A stretch of DNA of 64,000 nt from Marinobacter alexandrii (GTDB lineage: Bacteria > Bacteroidota > Bacteroidia > Cytophagales > Cyclobacteriaceae), in the NCBI GenBank assembly GCA_039984955.1, contig JBDWTN010000007.1, positions 992,001 through 1,056,000 of the forward strand, written 5' to 3'. The translations under genes were made by a program, and so were the position numbers. Shown here piece after piece: positions 19,588-27,823 of the stretch (its first letter is position 1; every line of letters begins with the position of its first letter). The notes under the pieces were generated by a model. That model saw nothing but the letters and a program-made list of their open reading frames with translations, was not told the DNA's origin and ran no database searches.

Positions 19588-20041
19588 CCTCTTGCTAATT
19601 ACCGTGTCCTTTGCTGCCTTATCACAAAGAGTTCAGTTCGAGGATCCAGATCTTACATTCAGTTTCAAGAAACCAAAAGGATGGGAGGTGTTTGATGATG
19701 GCTACCTGGTTAAAGTCAGTCCCTCAATCAATGACTCTTCAAGAAATTATTTTACAATCACTTACTTTGAAGATTCTCAACCATTTGGAGGTGTAAACTT
19801 ACTGCATTCTGCAACTGCTCTTCAGCAAGAAAAAGGCGCTTACAAAACAACAGGAATAAAGATTGATGGAGTTCAAGCAAAATACTCCGAGCAAAAAAAT
19901 AAGAATACTTTGGTTAGGTTATACACCTTCTACAAATACGACCAACGATTTGAAATATATACATCAATATTTCCTAGCGATAATTCAACGATTTCTAGAA
20001 AGACACGAAAGATTGTTCGTTCAATTCAAATAGAAAAGTAA
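19571..20041 (+). CDS. small secreted protein of unknown function
   Basis: 156 aa with a signal peptide (MKSIISLLLITVSFAALSQ). The mature part has the pattern of a PsbP/DcrB-like domain: VQFEDPDLTFSFKKPKGWEVFDDGYLVKVSP, where a membrane-facing beta sheet begins with the predicted tolerant GW motif, then YTFYKYDQRFEIYTSIFP and a C-terminal SRKTRKIVRSIQ helix. Only a weak family link, no function known. The start overlaps the DUF1801 gene. Confidence 0.65.
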   Translation: MKSIISLLLITVSFAALSQRVQFEDPDLTFSFKKPKGWEVFDDGYLVKVSPSINDSSRNYFTITYFEDSQPFGGVNLLHSATALQQEKGAYKTTGIKIDGVQAKYSEQKNKNTLVRLYTFYKYDQRFEIYTSIFPSDNSTISRKTRKIVRSIQIEK

Positions 20042-20158
20042 ACGATTCCTTTACCGAGTCATTTGCTCATTTCATCGGCATTTTATATCCTCCTAGCCAA
20101 AGCTTCCTGATAAAGAACATAGCCACATTTAGCTTTGGCTCACTTAACGTTTATTATC

Positions 20159-20512
20159 ATGGATTACTTCAGAAAAGCCACTAACACTTCTCCCACCGTC
20201 ATCATGGATTCTCGCAACAAATCTGCTCTTGTTAAAGGCAAACTGTTATGTGGAGATATAAGCGTTTATAATGAAGTAACATCGGAAATAAAAAATCGCC
20301 TTCAGAAGTTCGAGTACGCTGATTTTAACATTCAATTGCAAGTCTTTAATACGAAAGCTGCAAAATCCATATTAGAAATATTGCGATCTATCAAAAACAC
20401 CAAACGTAAATCTCCGAGAGTATATTGGTTAAGCGACAATCCAGAAATGATGGAAATGGGCAGGGATTATGGTGATTTACTAGATATGGAAATTGAAGTA
20501 TTGGCGAACTAA
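20159..20512 (+). CDS. SiaC-like (DUF1987) regulatory phosphoprotein family member
   Basis: 117 aa from the ATG at 20159. The earlier TTG at 20135 is rejected because MDYFRKATNTSPTVIMDS aligns with family starts. Hallmarks of the DUF1987/SiaC fold are the FNTKAAKSIL helix start (family NTxSAK) and the C-terminal MMEMGRDYGDLL (family DMxExGxDY). In Pseudomonas, SiaC binds a diguanylate cyclase and is phosphorylated by SiaB and dephosphorylated by SiaA. No SiaA, SiaB or GGDEF gene lies nearby, so the partner here is unknown. Confidence 0.75.
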   Translation: MDYFRKATNTSPTVIMDSRNKSALVKGKLLCGDISVYNEVTSEIKNRLQKFEYADFNIQLQVFNTKAAKSILEILRSIKNTKRKSPRVYWLSDNPEMMEMGRDYGDLLDMEIEVLAN

Positions 20513-21034
20513 TCAAAAAATACCCACTCCAACTCCTGCTCGAATAACCCACGGACTTGTGTAAGGACTAGGCTCAGTTGCATCGTATAACACATTGTAC
20601 AATGCCATAAGGCTAAAGGAAGCTTTTGAACTTAATTGCTCAGCATATCCAGCGCCAACCAAAAGGCTATTGTACCCCTCTCGTGTCTTTCTCTCAGGAG
20701 ATACTTGAACCACGTATTCAAATGACAATCTCTCAAATTCCGAATAGGCAAAAAACTGACTTATTACGTTATACCTTGTAAATACACTCCACCCATAATT
20801 ATTGATAGAGATATCAGGGTTTTTGATTTTGACATATTGATATGAAATACCTAATCCTGCTGAAAAACGCTCAGTGATTTTGTATCCTAATTGAGGAGCT
20901 AAACTTAGGTTTGTTTGATTTGAACCTGCGCTAAAACCAAAGCCACCTCCATAGTAAATTCTATCTGCCAGCTTATTTTGAGCAATTACACCTGTGGTTA
21001 TGATTAACGCTATAGTAAACAAAATTGACCTCAT
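20513..21034 (-). CDS. outer-membrane beta-barrel protein
   Basis: 173 aa with a signal peptide (MRSILFTIALIITTGVIAQ) and a run of amphipathic strands rich in aromatic residues and Gly, such as RIYYGGGFGFSAGSN, FSAGLGISYQYVKI, WSVFTRYNVISQFFAYSEFE and a C-terminal strand ending in Phe (IRAGVGVGIF). This matches small 8-strand porin-like barrels of Bacteroidota. Its start overlaps the FtsB-like gene by 1 bp (TGATG), so translation is coupled. Function not readable. Confidence 0.78.
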   Translation of the reverse strand: MRSILFTIALIITTGVIAQNKLADRIYYGGGFGFSAGSNQTNLSLAPQLGYKITERFSAGLGISYQYVKIKNPDISINNYGWSVFTRYNVISQFFAYSEFERLSFEYVVQVSPERKTREGYNSLLVGAGYAEQLSSKASFSLMALYNVLYDATEPSPYTSPWVIRAGVGVGIF

Positions 21035-21336
21035 CAGTCTTCTTTTACGACAATGAACAGATCCTCGTTATCCTTTTTCATTAAATACTTTTCTCTCGCC
21101 ATCTTTTCTAATAAATCTGGATTTGTATTCAATGCAGCTTGATCATTCTTCACTTGCATGATCCTGTCAACATAGAATACACGTGATTCTTCTAATTCAG
21201 CCTTTTTATTCGAAAGCTCAACTTGAAGAAACAAATCGTTACTATCAATTAATGCTAGCCATACGATAAAGAATAGCGTAGAAAGGAAATAAAAATTCTT
21301 AAAGAAGGACGGAATTCGATCTAATAATTGTTTCAT
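21034..21336 (-). CDS. FtsB/DivIC-like septum formation initiator
   Basis: 100 aa from the ATG at 21336 (MKQLLDRIPSFFKNFYFL). The longer frame to 21378 lacks family similarity in its first 14 residues. One membrane segment (about 14-33), then a coiled coil (LQVELSNKKAELEESR) and the family end PDLLEKMAREKYLMKKDNEDLFIVV. FtsB/DivIC bridges FtsL and FtsQ in the division complex at the inner membrane. It is encoded 1 bp overlapping the beta-barrel gene, a pairing whose meaning is unknown. Confidence 0.88.
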   Translation of the reverse strand: MKQLLDRIPSFFKNFYFLSTLFFIVWLALIDSNDLFLQVELSNKKAELEESRVFYVDRIMQVKNDQAALNTNPDLLEKMAREKYLMKKDNEDLFIVVKED

Positions 21337-21540
21337 GTGTTGATTGATTTTTTTCAACGGTACACATGGAATTCGCATGAATAATATTTTCCCAAGTGAA
21401 TAATACCTTAATCATGCTCATTTCATCTGCTTTGAATTAGTGGGTGGTCTGGTTTTCAAAGCTGCAGCAGAATGATGTAAAGATAACGTAAATCCATCAT
21501 TTAAGGATACCTCTCTATATCAAAAAGTAAATAGTGGCAC

Positions 21541-21663
21541 TCAGAAAGAACATTGAGGAATACAAAAACTTACCCCAGAATAGCTATAGAGTCCTAACAT
21601 GGAGGCTAAAAACATAAGAATTGTGGTTATTAAATAACCTTTTCTTCTTCTTTGTTCATCCAT
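21541..21663 (-). CDS. putative 40-aa membrane peptide
   Basis: A short frame, MDEQRRRKGYLITTILMFL followed by ASMLGLYSYSGVSF and CIPQCSF. A positively charged head (RRRK) precedes one hydrophobic segment (about 10-28). Its ATG overlaps the stop of the 84-aa membrane protein by 8 bp, which favours translational coupling. No homologue recognised. The rest of the stretch up to the FtsB-like gene (21337-21540) shows no gene. Confidence 0.4.
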   Translation of the reverse strand: MDEQRRRKGYLITTILMFLASMLGLYSYSGVSFCIPQCSF

Positions 21664-21910
21664 TATCCTCAATCATCTTTTTTATCGCACGTTCCCCTCT
21701 TCGCCATCTTATTAGGTTAAACACAATGATAGCTATCCACGTGATCAGCATCAACCAATCATCAAGATCAGATTTCTCACCGATCATACTCAAATGAATC
21801 ATTTTTCTGATTCTTAAAACAATAATGACAAGTCCAAGAATAGAAATGAATATCAACCCAGTAGCTTGGTTCTGTTTATCCCTCATTTTTTTCTTTTTCT
21901 CCATGGACAC
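21656..21910 (-). CDS. small two-helix membrane protein
   Basis: 84 aa, not recognised. Lysine-rich start (MSMEKKKKMRDKQ), two predicted membrane helices (about 17-36 and 53-67), and a basic C-terminus (RWRRGERAIKKMIE). The start codon overlaps the last base of the HsdR-N-like gene, and a putative 40-aa peptide overlaps its own stop. Probably a membrane accessory of unknown role. Confidence 0.6.
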   Translation of the reverse strand: MSMEKKKKMRDKQNQATGLIFISILGLVIIVLRIRKMIHLSMIGEKSDLDDWLMLITWIAIIVFNLIRWRRGERAIKKMIEDNG

Positions 21911-22338
21911 TAAAAAATATAGCCGGGAAAATCTCGAATCTGTTCAAAGTCATTTTCACCCTTCTCCCAAATGAAATGGTTCATTCCATTCGTTATAGAA
22001 AGGTATTTAGCATCCAAGATCTTATTGTATGTTGCGACTTGACTAACTACTTTTTGATTAAGTTTAACTTTTGGAGCCTTACATTCCACTAGCATAAAAA
22101 CTTTCCCTTCTCTATCCAATACCATGATATCTGATCGCTTCTGATTCTTGAAATAACTCATTGTATGCTCAAGTTTGAACATGCCTTTCGGATACTTCAG
22201 ATGATTGATCAAAAGGTTTAAAAAGTGCTGTCGGACCCATTCCTCAGGCGTCAGGAAAATCCATTTTTTTCTTATCAAGCAGAATATCGAATGCTCGTCT
22301 AGCTGATAATCATACATCGGCAACTTGAGTACTTGCAT
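21910..22338 (-). CDS. stand-alone HsdR-N-type (HSDR_N_2) nuclease-fold protein
   Basis: 142 aa. The family pattern LTPEEWVRQHFLNLLI is followed by a PD-(D/E)xK core: RSDIMVLD and MLVECKAP (Glu and Lys in ECK). This is the domain found at the N-terminus of type I restriction R subunits. Here it is alone: no helicase, HsdM or HsdS is adjacent. Such single-domain proteins are widespread in Bacteroidota, with unknown role. The frame begins within the last 29 bp of the UMF1 transporter gene. Confidence 0.82.
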   Translation of the reverse strand: MQVLKLPMYDYQLDEHSIFCLIRKKWIFLTPEEWVRQHFLNLLINHLKYPKGMFKLEHTMSYFKNQKRSDIMVLDREGKVFMLVECKAPKVKLNQKVVSQVATYNKILDAKYLSITNGMNHFIWEKGENDFEQIRDFPGYIF

Positions 22339-23611
22339 TCTTCAATTTTACCTGAGACAAGAAAATGATTCCTAGAATGAAGAAAGAAGCAAGAGCCAAT
22401 GTACTGTTTCGCATGCTCCCTGTCACTTGTTCTATATACCCATACACGAATGTTCCAATCACTATCGACACATTATAGGTAACATCGTAAAAGCTAAAAA
22501 ACGAAGCAGTATCCACGGTATCCTGAGGCATAATCTTAGAGTATGTAGCTCGCGAAAGTGACTGTATACCTCCCATGACCAGTCCTACAACAGCCGCAAG
22601 AGCAAAGAATTCCAGTTCGGATTTCACAAAATACGCACCAAAACAACACCCAATCCATATGAAAATCTGAATAGACAATGATCGAATATTTCCCTGTTTC
22701 TTAGAAACATATGCGAAAAGAAAAGCACCCGCGATTGCAACAAATTGTATCAAAAGGACCGTCATGATTAGACTGGAAGCTTCCATTTTAAGCTCTTTAG
22801 AACCAAAAGTTGCTGCCAGGTACATAACAGTTTGTACTCCCATATTGTAGAAAAAAAACGCAAAAAGAAACTTTCGCATGCCATTCATTTCTTTTAACTG
22901 TTTCCATACTTTTTGTAATTCTATGTATCCATTGGTCAGATAATGACCTTCTGGTTTTCTACCATGTACATTTTCGGGAAGCTTTGAAATAGCATAAAGA
23001 GAGAATCCAATCCACCAGACTCCTACTGTCAAGAATGCAACACGTGAAGCAATTCCAGCATCAGTCATCCCAAATACTTCTGGCATTTGAACCATTACTA
23101 GGTTTAGAATCAAAAGAATTACACTTCCCATATAGCCATAGGCATATCCTTTTGCACTTACTATATCTCGTTTATCTTCTGTCACGATTTCACTCAAGAA
23201 TGCGTCATAGAAAACCAGACTTCCTGAATAACCTACGCTTGCCATAATAGAACAGAAGATGCCCCACTCAATATTCTCTCCAGTAAAAAAGAAAAGTCCT
23301 AGGCATGAGAATGAGCCTATGAACATAAATAGCTTCAAAAAGAATTTTTTCTTACCGGCGTAATCTGCAATACCTGATAAGATAGGCAGTATAACCGCTA
23401 CCAGTAAAAATGAGAGCGAAAGTGCATATGAGTATAGCACTGAGTTTACAATCTCAAAACCAAAGGCTTGAATACGATCTCCTCCGTTTGCATTTACAGC
23501 AACATTTTGAAAGTAGATCGGAAAAATAGCAGAAGTTATGGTAAGTGAGTAAACTGAATTGGCCCAGTCATACATACACCAGGCACGAATCGTTTTCTTA
23601 TCGTTAAGCAT
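22310..23611 (-). CDS. UMF1-family MFS transporter
   Basis: 433 aa, about 12 membrane segments. The start MLNDKKTIRAWCMYDWANSVYSLTI is the hallmark of the UMF1/Atg22-like family (YDWANSxY), and GSLVFYDAFLSEI and SRATYSKIMP match its conserved loops. In fungi Atg22 exports amino acids from vacuoles; bacterial substrates are unknown. It heads a minus-strand cluster and overlaps the nuclease-like gene by 29 bp. Divergent from the aspartoacylase-like gene by 59 bp. Confidence 0.9.
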   Translation of the reverse strand: MLNDKKTIRAWCMYDWANSVYSLTITSAIFPIYFQNVAVNANGGDRIQAFGFEIVNSVLYSYALSLSFLLVAVILPILSGIADYAGKKKFFLKLFMFIGSFSCLGLFFFTGENIEWGIFCSIMASVGYSGSLVFYDAFLSEIVTEDKRDIVSAKGYAYGYMGSVILLILNLVMVQMPEVFGMTDAGIASRVAFLTVGVWWIGFSLYAISKLPENVHGRKPEGHYLTNGYIELQKVWKQLKEMNGMRKFLFAFFFYNMGVQTVMYLAATFGSKELKMEASSLIMTVLLIQFVAIAGAFLFAYVSKKQGNIRSLSIQIFIWIGCCFGAYFVKSELEFFALAAVVGLVMGGIQSLSRATYSKIMPQDTVDTASFFSFYDVTYNVSIVIGTFVYGYIEQVTGSMRNSTLALASFFILGIIFLSQVKLKNASTQVADV

Positions 23612-23670
23612 AGAAGATCAAGTTGATGCGGCAATATAGGTAATGAGATTTTTAGATTTAACTTGGCCGA

Positions 23671-24594
23671 ATGAATTTCGACCTTAAACTAGAAAAACTT
23701 CACAGACAGAATATCCCAACAGCACGTCTCCCTTCTGGAACCGTGATTGAAATTCCAATTTTTTCGTATGAATCAAAAAATCCTGGCCCCACTCTATTAT
23801 TGATGGCAGGGATGCACGGGGATGAAATAAATGGGGTTGAAATCATGCGCAGGGTTATTAGCCAAGAGCTTTACAAGATAAATAAGGGAAGAGTCATCAT
23901 GATACCTATATTCAATGTTTTCGGATTCATAAATTTCAGTAGAGAAGTGCCTGATGGCAAAGATGTGAATAGATCATTTCCAGGCTCAAAGAATGGATCT
24001 TTAGCAAGTCAGTTTGCTTACTTTATGACTCATGAGATAATACCTCATATAGACTTTGGCATTGATTTTCATACAGGAGGTAAACTCATCAATAACTATC
24101 CTCAGGTAAGAGGAATGCTAGATGACTCCAAGAGTGAAGCATTAGCAAATGCGTTTGCAGCGCCGTTTATTATCAACTCACCATTTCGTGACAAGTCACT
24201 AAGAAGAGAGGTCGGGAAATTGGGGAAAAGTATTCTTGTATACGAAGCAGGAGAATCTTTAAAACTTAGAAAACCTGCAATTGACGAAGGAATTGATGGA
24301 ATGAAACGAGTAATGAAACACTTAGACATGATCGATGAGGCTCCTTCTCCCTCCAGACCCCATGTAAAGATTAGTAAATCCTCATGGTCAAGAGCAAGTA
24401 GAGCTGGACTACACTACGCGAAAGCTAGAAACGGTGCGTTTGTCAAAAAGGGTGAAGTAATGGGCGTGATATCAGATCCCTTTGGAGAATATGAAAAAGC
24501 TATAAAAGCTTCCCAGGATTGTTATATCTTGAGTATAAATAATAATCCTGTGGTGAACAGAGGAGATGCTTTATTTCATACTGGAATTGTTTGA
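23671..24594 (+). CDS. succinylglutamate desuccinylase/aspartoacylase family zinc hydrolase
   Basis: 307 aa M14-type amidohydrolase. Zinc ligands: His and Glu in MHGDEINGVEI and His in DFHTGGKL; RDVNRSFPG-like KDVNRSFPGSK binds the substrate carboxylate and YEAGES contains the catalytic Glu. A C-terminal beta domain follows (GAFVKKGEVMGVISDPFG). Members remove acyl groups from N-acyl amino acids; the substrate is unknown. The GNAT gene starts 3 bp after it, which hints at an acylation/deacylation pair (inference). Confidence 0.88.
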   Translation: MNFDLKLEKLHRQNIPTARLPSGTVIEIPIFSYESKNPGPTLLLMAGMHGDEINGVEIMRRVISQELYKINKGRVIMIPIFNVFGFINFSREVPDGKDVNRSFPGSKNGSLASQFAYFMTHEIIPHIDFGIDFHTGGKLINNYPQVRGMLDDSKSEALANAFAAPFIINSPFRDKSLRREVGKLGKSILVYEAGESLKLRKPAIDEGIDGMKRVMKHLDMIDEAPSPSRPHVKISKSSWSRASRAGLHYAKARNGAFVKKGEVMGVISDPFGEYEKAIKASQDCYILSINNNPVVNRGDALFHTGIV

Positions 24595-24597
24595 GAA

Positions 24598-25050
24598 TTG
24601 ATCACTGAACTTAATCATACTAATATAGGAATTGCTCATAAAATCCATGAGGTATTTCAAGTATCCTATATGGTTGAAGCAAAATTGCTAAATGCCAAAG
24701 ACTTTCCCCCTCTAAAAAGATCCATCGAAGATCTTCTGAATGCTGAATCTGAGTTTTATGGGTACCATGATGGAACCACAATAGTAGCTGTATTAGAAGT
24801 GAAAAGTGAAGAGGAAGTTACACATATCCAAAGCTTAGTTGTAGACCCTCAATTCTTCAGAAAAGGCATTGCAAGTAAACTTCTTGATTTCTTATTTACC
24901 TCATTTGAATCCTCATTATTTACTGTTGAGACTGGTGCTGAAAATAAACCAGCCATCGCATTATATGAGCGTTTTGGCTTTGAAAAAGTTCAACAATGGA
25001 TGACAGAGGTGGGAATAGAAAAGGTCAGGTTCTCATTAAAACCTAATTAA
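24598..25050 (+). CDS. GNAT N-acetyltransferase, TTG start
   Basis: 150 aa. The only start between the preceding stop and residue 25 is a TTG at 24598, and the early residues (NIGIAHKIHEVFQVSYMVEAKLL) match the family, so TTG initiation right after the upstream stop is likely. The acetyl-CoA loop QFFRKGIASKLLDF (Q/RxxGxG/A-like) and the C-terminal PAIALYERFGFEKV are typical GNAT. It probably works with the aspartoacylase-like protein; substrate unknown. Confidence 0.82.
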   Translation: MITELNHTNIGIAHKIHEVFQVSYMVEAKLLNAKDFPPLKRSIEDLLNAESEFYGYHDGTTIVAVLEVKSEEEVTHIQSLVVDPQFFRKGIASKLLDFLFTSFESSLFTVETGAENKPAIALYERFGFEKVQQWMTEVGIEKVRFSLKPN

Positions 25051-25132
25051 AATTCTTTCATTAGCTAGATTTTCTAATTTATTCTACTCTATGTATAATG
25101 AGTCTTGACCTTGTTTCCATTCCTGGAATCTT

Positions 25133-25627
25133 CTATTCCTTAATCTGACTTTGATATTGTTTATACCACTCAGTATAGTCTGCAACATCTTGATGGCGAA
25201 CGATCTTTCCGTCCTTTATCTCAAGCACAATAGCTAGTGGTAGTTCCATTGAAAGTGATCGGATTTCTCCTTCAATCTTAGGGGAATAGGTGTACTTCAA
25301 AATCCCATAGGTAAAGTGTACTACTCCTACTCCATATGACTTCTCTATTTCATATTCAATCCCTGATAAACTAGCAAATCCTTCCTTCAGAAAAGCTATT
25401 ATATCCTCTCTTCCAGTTCTCTTAGCATAATCCCTACCTTGTCCAAAAAAAGACATGGTAGCATCATCGAAGATGGTCCTATCACTATAGAATTCTCCTA
25501 TTTCGTCAAATTTCATAGAGGTATACATATCAAGGTATTTAGCTGCCGTTTCAGTAGTATTTTGAGCAACCGTAGAAATAAACCCAACACATATAAAGAG
25601 AGTAAATAGCAAATCTTTTTTCATCAT
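25133..25627 (-). CDS. secreted NTF2/SnoaL-like protein
   Basis: 164 aa with a signal peptide (MMKKDLLFTLFICVGFISTVAQ). The mature part has the SnoaL-like cone fold pattern: AAKYLDMYTSMKFDEIGEFY, an IIAFLKEGFASL helix, and the final strand pair LEIKDGKIVRHQDVADY. Such proteins are ligand-binding or have lost enzymatic function; no catalytic set can be assigned. It is divergent from the esterase gene. Function unknown. Confidence 0.75.
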   Translation of the reverse strand: MMKKDLLFTLFICVGFISTVAQNTTETAAKYLDMYTSMKFDEIGEFYSDRTIFDDATMSFFGQGRDYAKRTGREDIIAFLKEGFASLSGIEYEIEKSYGVGVVHFTYGILKYTYSPKIEGEIRSLSMELPLAIVLEIKDGKIVRHQDVADYTEWYKQYQSQIKE

Positions 25628-25681
25628 CTAATTTTTTACTCAATAATACATATTGATTATCCTTCTTTACCAATTAGAATA

Positions 25682-25701
25682 TTGTGATTTGTTGTGATTT
25701 G
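25682..25701. repeat. two tandem 10-bp repeats in a divergent promoter region
   Basis: ttgtgatttg occurs twice in direct succession, exactly one helical turn apart, between the divergent SnoaL-like and esterase genes, followed by aatcc...ggatt. It could be a regulator binding site, or a simple low-complexity match. No operator family recognised. Confidence 0.35.
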
Positions 25702-25778
25702 TAAATCCATACGGATTAACAGTTGCTACCAATAAATAGTAATGGTTTGATTCCTAGTATTGTTAAATAAAAGCATCT

Positions 25779-26570
25779 ATGAAAAAATCATTTGCAGGAA
25801 TACTATTCCACTTGTTCGTTCTAAATCTTACTATAGCTCAGCTCAATCGAGCTAGCCTCGAGAACACCCAATCTTTTGAGTTCTTCTCAGCAGAAGTGAA
25901 AGATTCTTTCAATATCAGTGTGGCATTCCCATATGATTATCATCAATCCAATAAGGATTATACCACACTATATGTGCTTGATGCAAATGTCACATTCGGG
26001 ATGGTTAGAGATATTCAATTGCTTATGTCATTTGAGCCTGAAAATAAGCCCTTACTGATTGTGGGCATTGGATATAAAGACTTTAACAATTGGCTTTCAA
26101 ATCGATCTCGGGATTACGTTAATAAAGTCTCTGATTTAGATCAAGGCTCAAAATTTCTATCGTTTCTCAAAAATGAATTGATACCCCATATTGACATGGA
26201 GTATCGAACCTCGGCCAAAAAAATTATATATGGCCATTCTACTGCTGGATTATTTGGCTTGAGTGTATTGCTTAACACGACCCTATTTGATGGATATATA
26301 ATAACCAGCCCTTCAATTGACGAGGATAAGAACTACATTATTGATTTAGAAGAAAGTAACAAAACTAGGAAACTGGTTGGGAAGATATTTATCTCCTATG
26401 GGAGCAAAGAAGATGAGCTCTTCAAACAGAAATGCTTTCAATTCATTGAGAAATTAAAATCAAGAAATCATCAAAAGCTCTATATTATGTCTACTGAATC
26501 AAAGGGCTCTCACATGACTTCAATGGCTCCTTCTTTTGTAGAAGGGTTGCAGTTTGTTACTAAAGAATAG
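25779..26570 (+). CDS. secreted esterase-D-like alpha/beta hydrolase
   Basis: 263 aa with a signal peptide (about 1-20). A putative esterase fold (IroE/Fes-like): FNISVAFPYDYHQSN, TTLYVLDANVTFG, and the nucleophile elbow GHSTAGLFGLS with Ser as nucleophile and Thr in the usual x position of GxSxG. YGSKEDEL holds the acid and GSHMTSMAPSF the His. Siderophore esters, acetyl or feruloyl groups are possible substrates. It is convergent with the AraC regulator, so regulation by it is not evident. Confidence 0.82.
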   Translation: MKKSFAGILFHLFVLNLTIAQLNRASLENTQSFEFFSAEVKDSFNISVAFPYDYHQSNKDYTTLYVLDANVTFGMVRDIQLLMSFEPENKPLLIVGIGYKDFNNWLSNRSRDYVNKVSDLDQGSKFLSFLKNELIPHIDMEYRTSAKKIIYGHSTAGLFGLSVLLNTTLFDGYIITSPSIDEDKNYIIDLEESNKTRKLVGKIFISYGSKEDELFKQKCFQFIEKLKSRNHQKLYIMSTESKGSHMTSMAPSFVEGLQFVTKE

Positions 26571-26621
26571 TAGAGTTCAGAGATTGATTAATGTTTGGAA
26601 TTCTGAGTATTTATGAATCAA

Positions 26622-27767
26622 CTATGTGAAATCATTTATATAGTGTTTCTTCTTCTTAAACTCTGAAGGAGTGATTCCTTCCTTCTTTTTAAATGCTGTA
26701 TAGAAAGTTGGCTTTGATTTGAATCCAACCTCATTGGCTATTGCTTCAATCGTATATATACTCTTCTCAGGTGAGACAATGAATTTCTTGGCCAATTCTA
26801 TTCGATAGTTATTCACAAAGTCATTAAATCCATAACCAAAGCGATCGTTAATTGCTTGTGAGATGTGATGTAAATTCATATCTAGTTCGTCTGCTACCAT
26901 TCTCTGAGTCAGGCTTTCATTTAGATATGGGGATTTATTTTCAAAATATTGCTCAAGCTTGTCTACACAATTATCAACTGTCTCATTATTCAATGTAGAC
27001 TTCCTGTATTTTAACATACCAGATGGGTTGATTAGAAGTTTTTGATTAGTAAATCCGATATAACTGATACCGAAAATATGAAAAACTAAAAACCCATTAA
27101 GAAGTGAGAAGGAATTCGCTGCTGTATCAAAGAACAGATTAAATAAAATCATGGAAAGACCAAATGCCGGAAAAGCTGAATAGCCCATAATCAAATACTT
27201 GATCCATTTAATCTGAGTCCTCCTTGCTTCCAGGTTAGAAACGGAAGTATTCCCGATGTGCTTCTTCTTAAAATCTCTAAGTAATCGAAAGCATAGTGAT
27301 AAATACAAAATTGCATGCGAATACCAGATATTATTAAGTACCAGTGAGCTCAATCTATAATCTCCAACAGTCATTTGAAAGCTATTTTGCCAAGCAATAA
27401 GTGCTGAATAAGTGATTTCGGCCATAAAAAATGGCGATAATAGAATAAAAATGACAAGAGCGGGAATAAAGTGAAGTACTCTCTCTTTAAATCCCGTTGA
27501 AGACACATCTAATATAGATTCAACATATAGGTAAAGAACTGGGCCGTATAAAAATAAAGTTGTCTCCCCAAATCCAGCAAAAAACCAAAACTTAGCGATT
27601 AACCCGTTTCTAATAAGGAAAAAAGTAGAGAGATCTACAATGAACACCAGTATTAGCATAAAACCATAAAATGCAGATTTACTAGTCTTAATACTTGGAG
27701 CTATAAGAGTGAGAATAAATAATCCTTGAACTATACCAAGTACCGAAATAGCTTTTTCAACGTCCAT
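26622..27767 (-). CDS. membrane-anchored AraC-family transcriptional regulator
   Basis: 381 aa. Seven hydrophobic segments (about 7-235) form a membrane sensor part, followed by a C-terminal AraC DNA-binding domain with two helix-turn-helices: LTQRMVADELDMNLHHISQAIN and IEAIANEVGFKSKPTFYTAFKKKEGITPSEF. This design, a transmembrane domain fused to AraC, is common in Bacteroidota. The ligand and the target are unknown. Divergent promoters are not shared with the esterase since that gene is convergent. Confidence 0.88.
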   Translation of the reverse strand: MDVEKAISVLGIVQGLFILTLIAPSIKTSKSAFYGFMLILVFIVDLSTFFLIRNGLIAKFWFFAGFGETTLFLYGPVLYLYVESILDVSSTGFKERVLHFIPALVIFILLSPFFMAEITYSALIAWQNSFQMTVGDYRLSSLVLNNIWYSHAILYLSLCFRLLRDFKKKHIGNTSVSNLEARRTQIKWIKYLIMGYSAFPAFGLSMILFNLFFDTAANSFSLLNGFLVFHIFGISYIGFTNQKLLINPSGMLKYRKSTLNNETVDNCVDKLEQYFENKSPYLNESLTQRMVADELDMNLHHISQAINDRFGYGFNDFVNNYRIELAKKFIVSPEKSIYTIEAIANEVGFKSKPTFYTAFKKKEGITPSEFKKKKHYINDFT

Positions 27768-27823
27768 TGTCTATTTTGAGTATTAAAGTTGACAAACTCT
27801 AAACATCACTGAAAATCAAAAAC

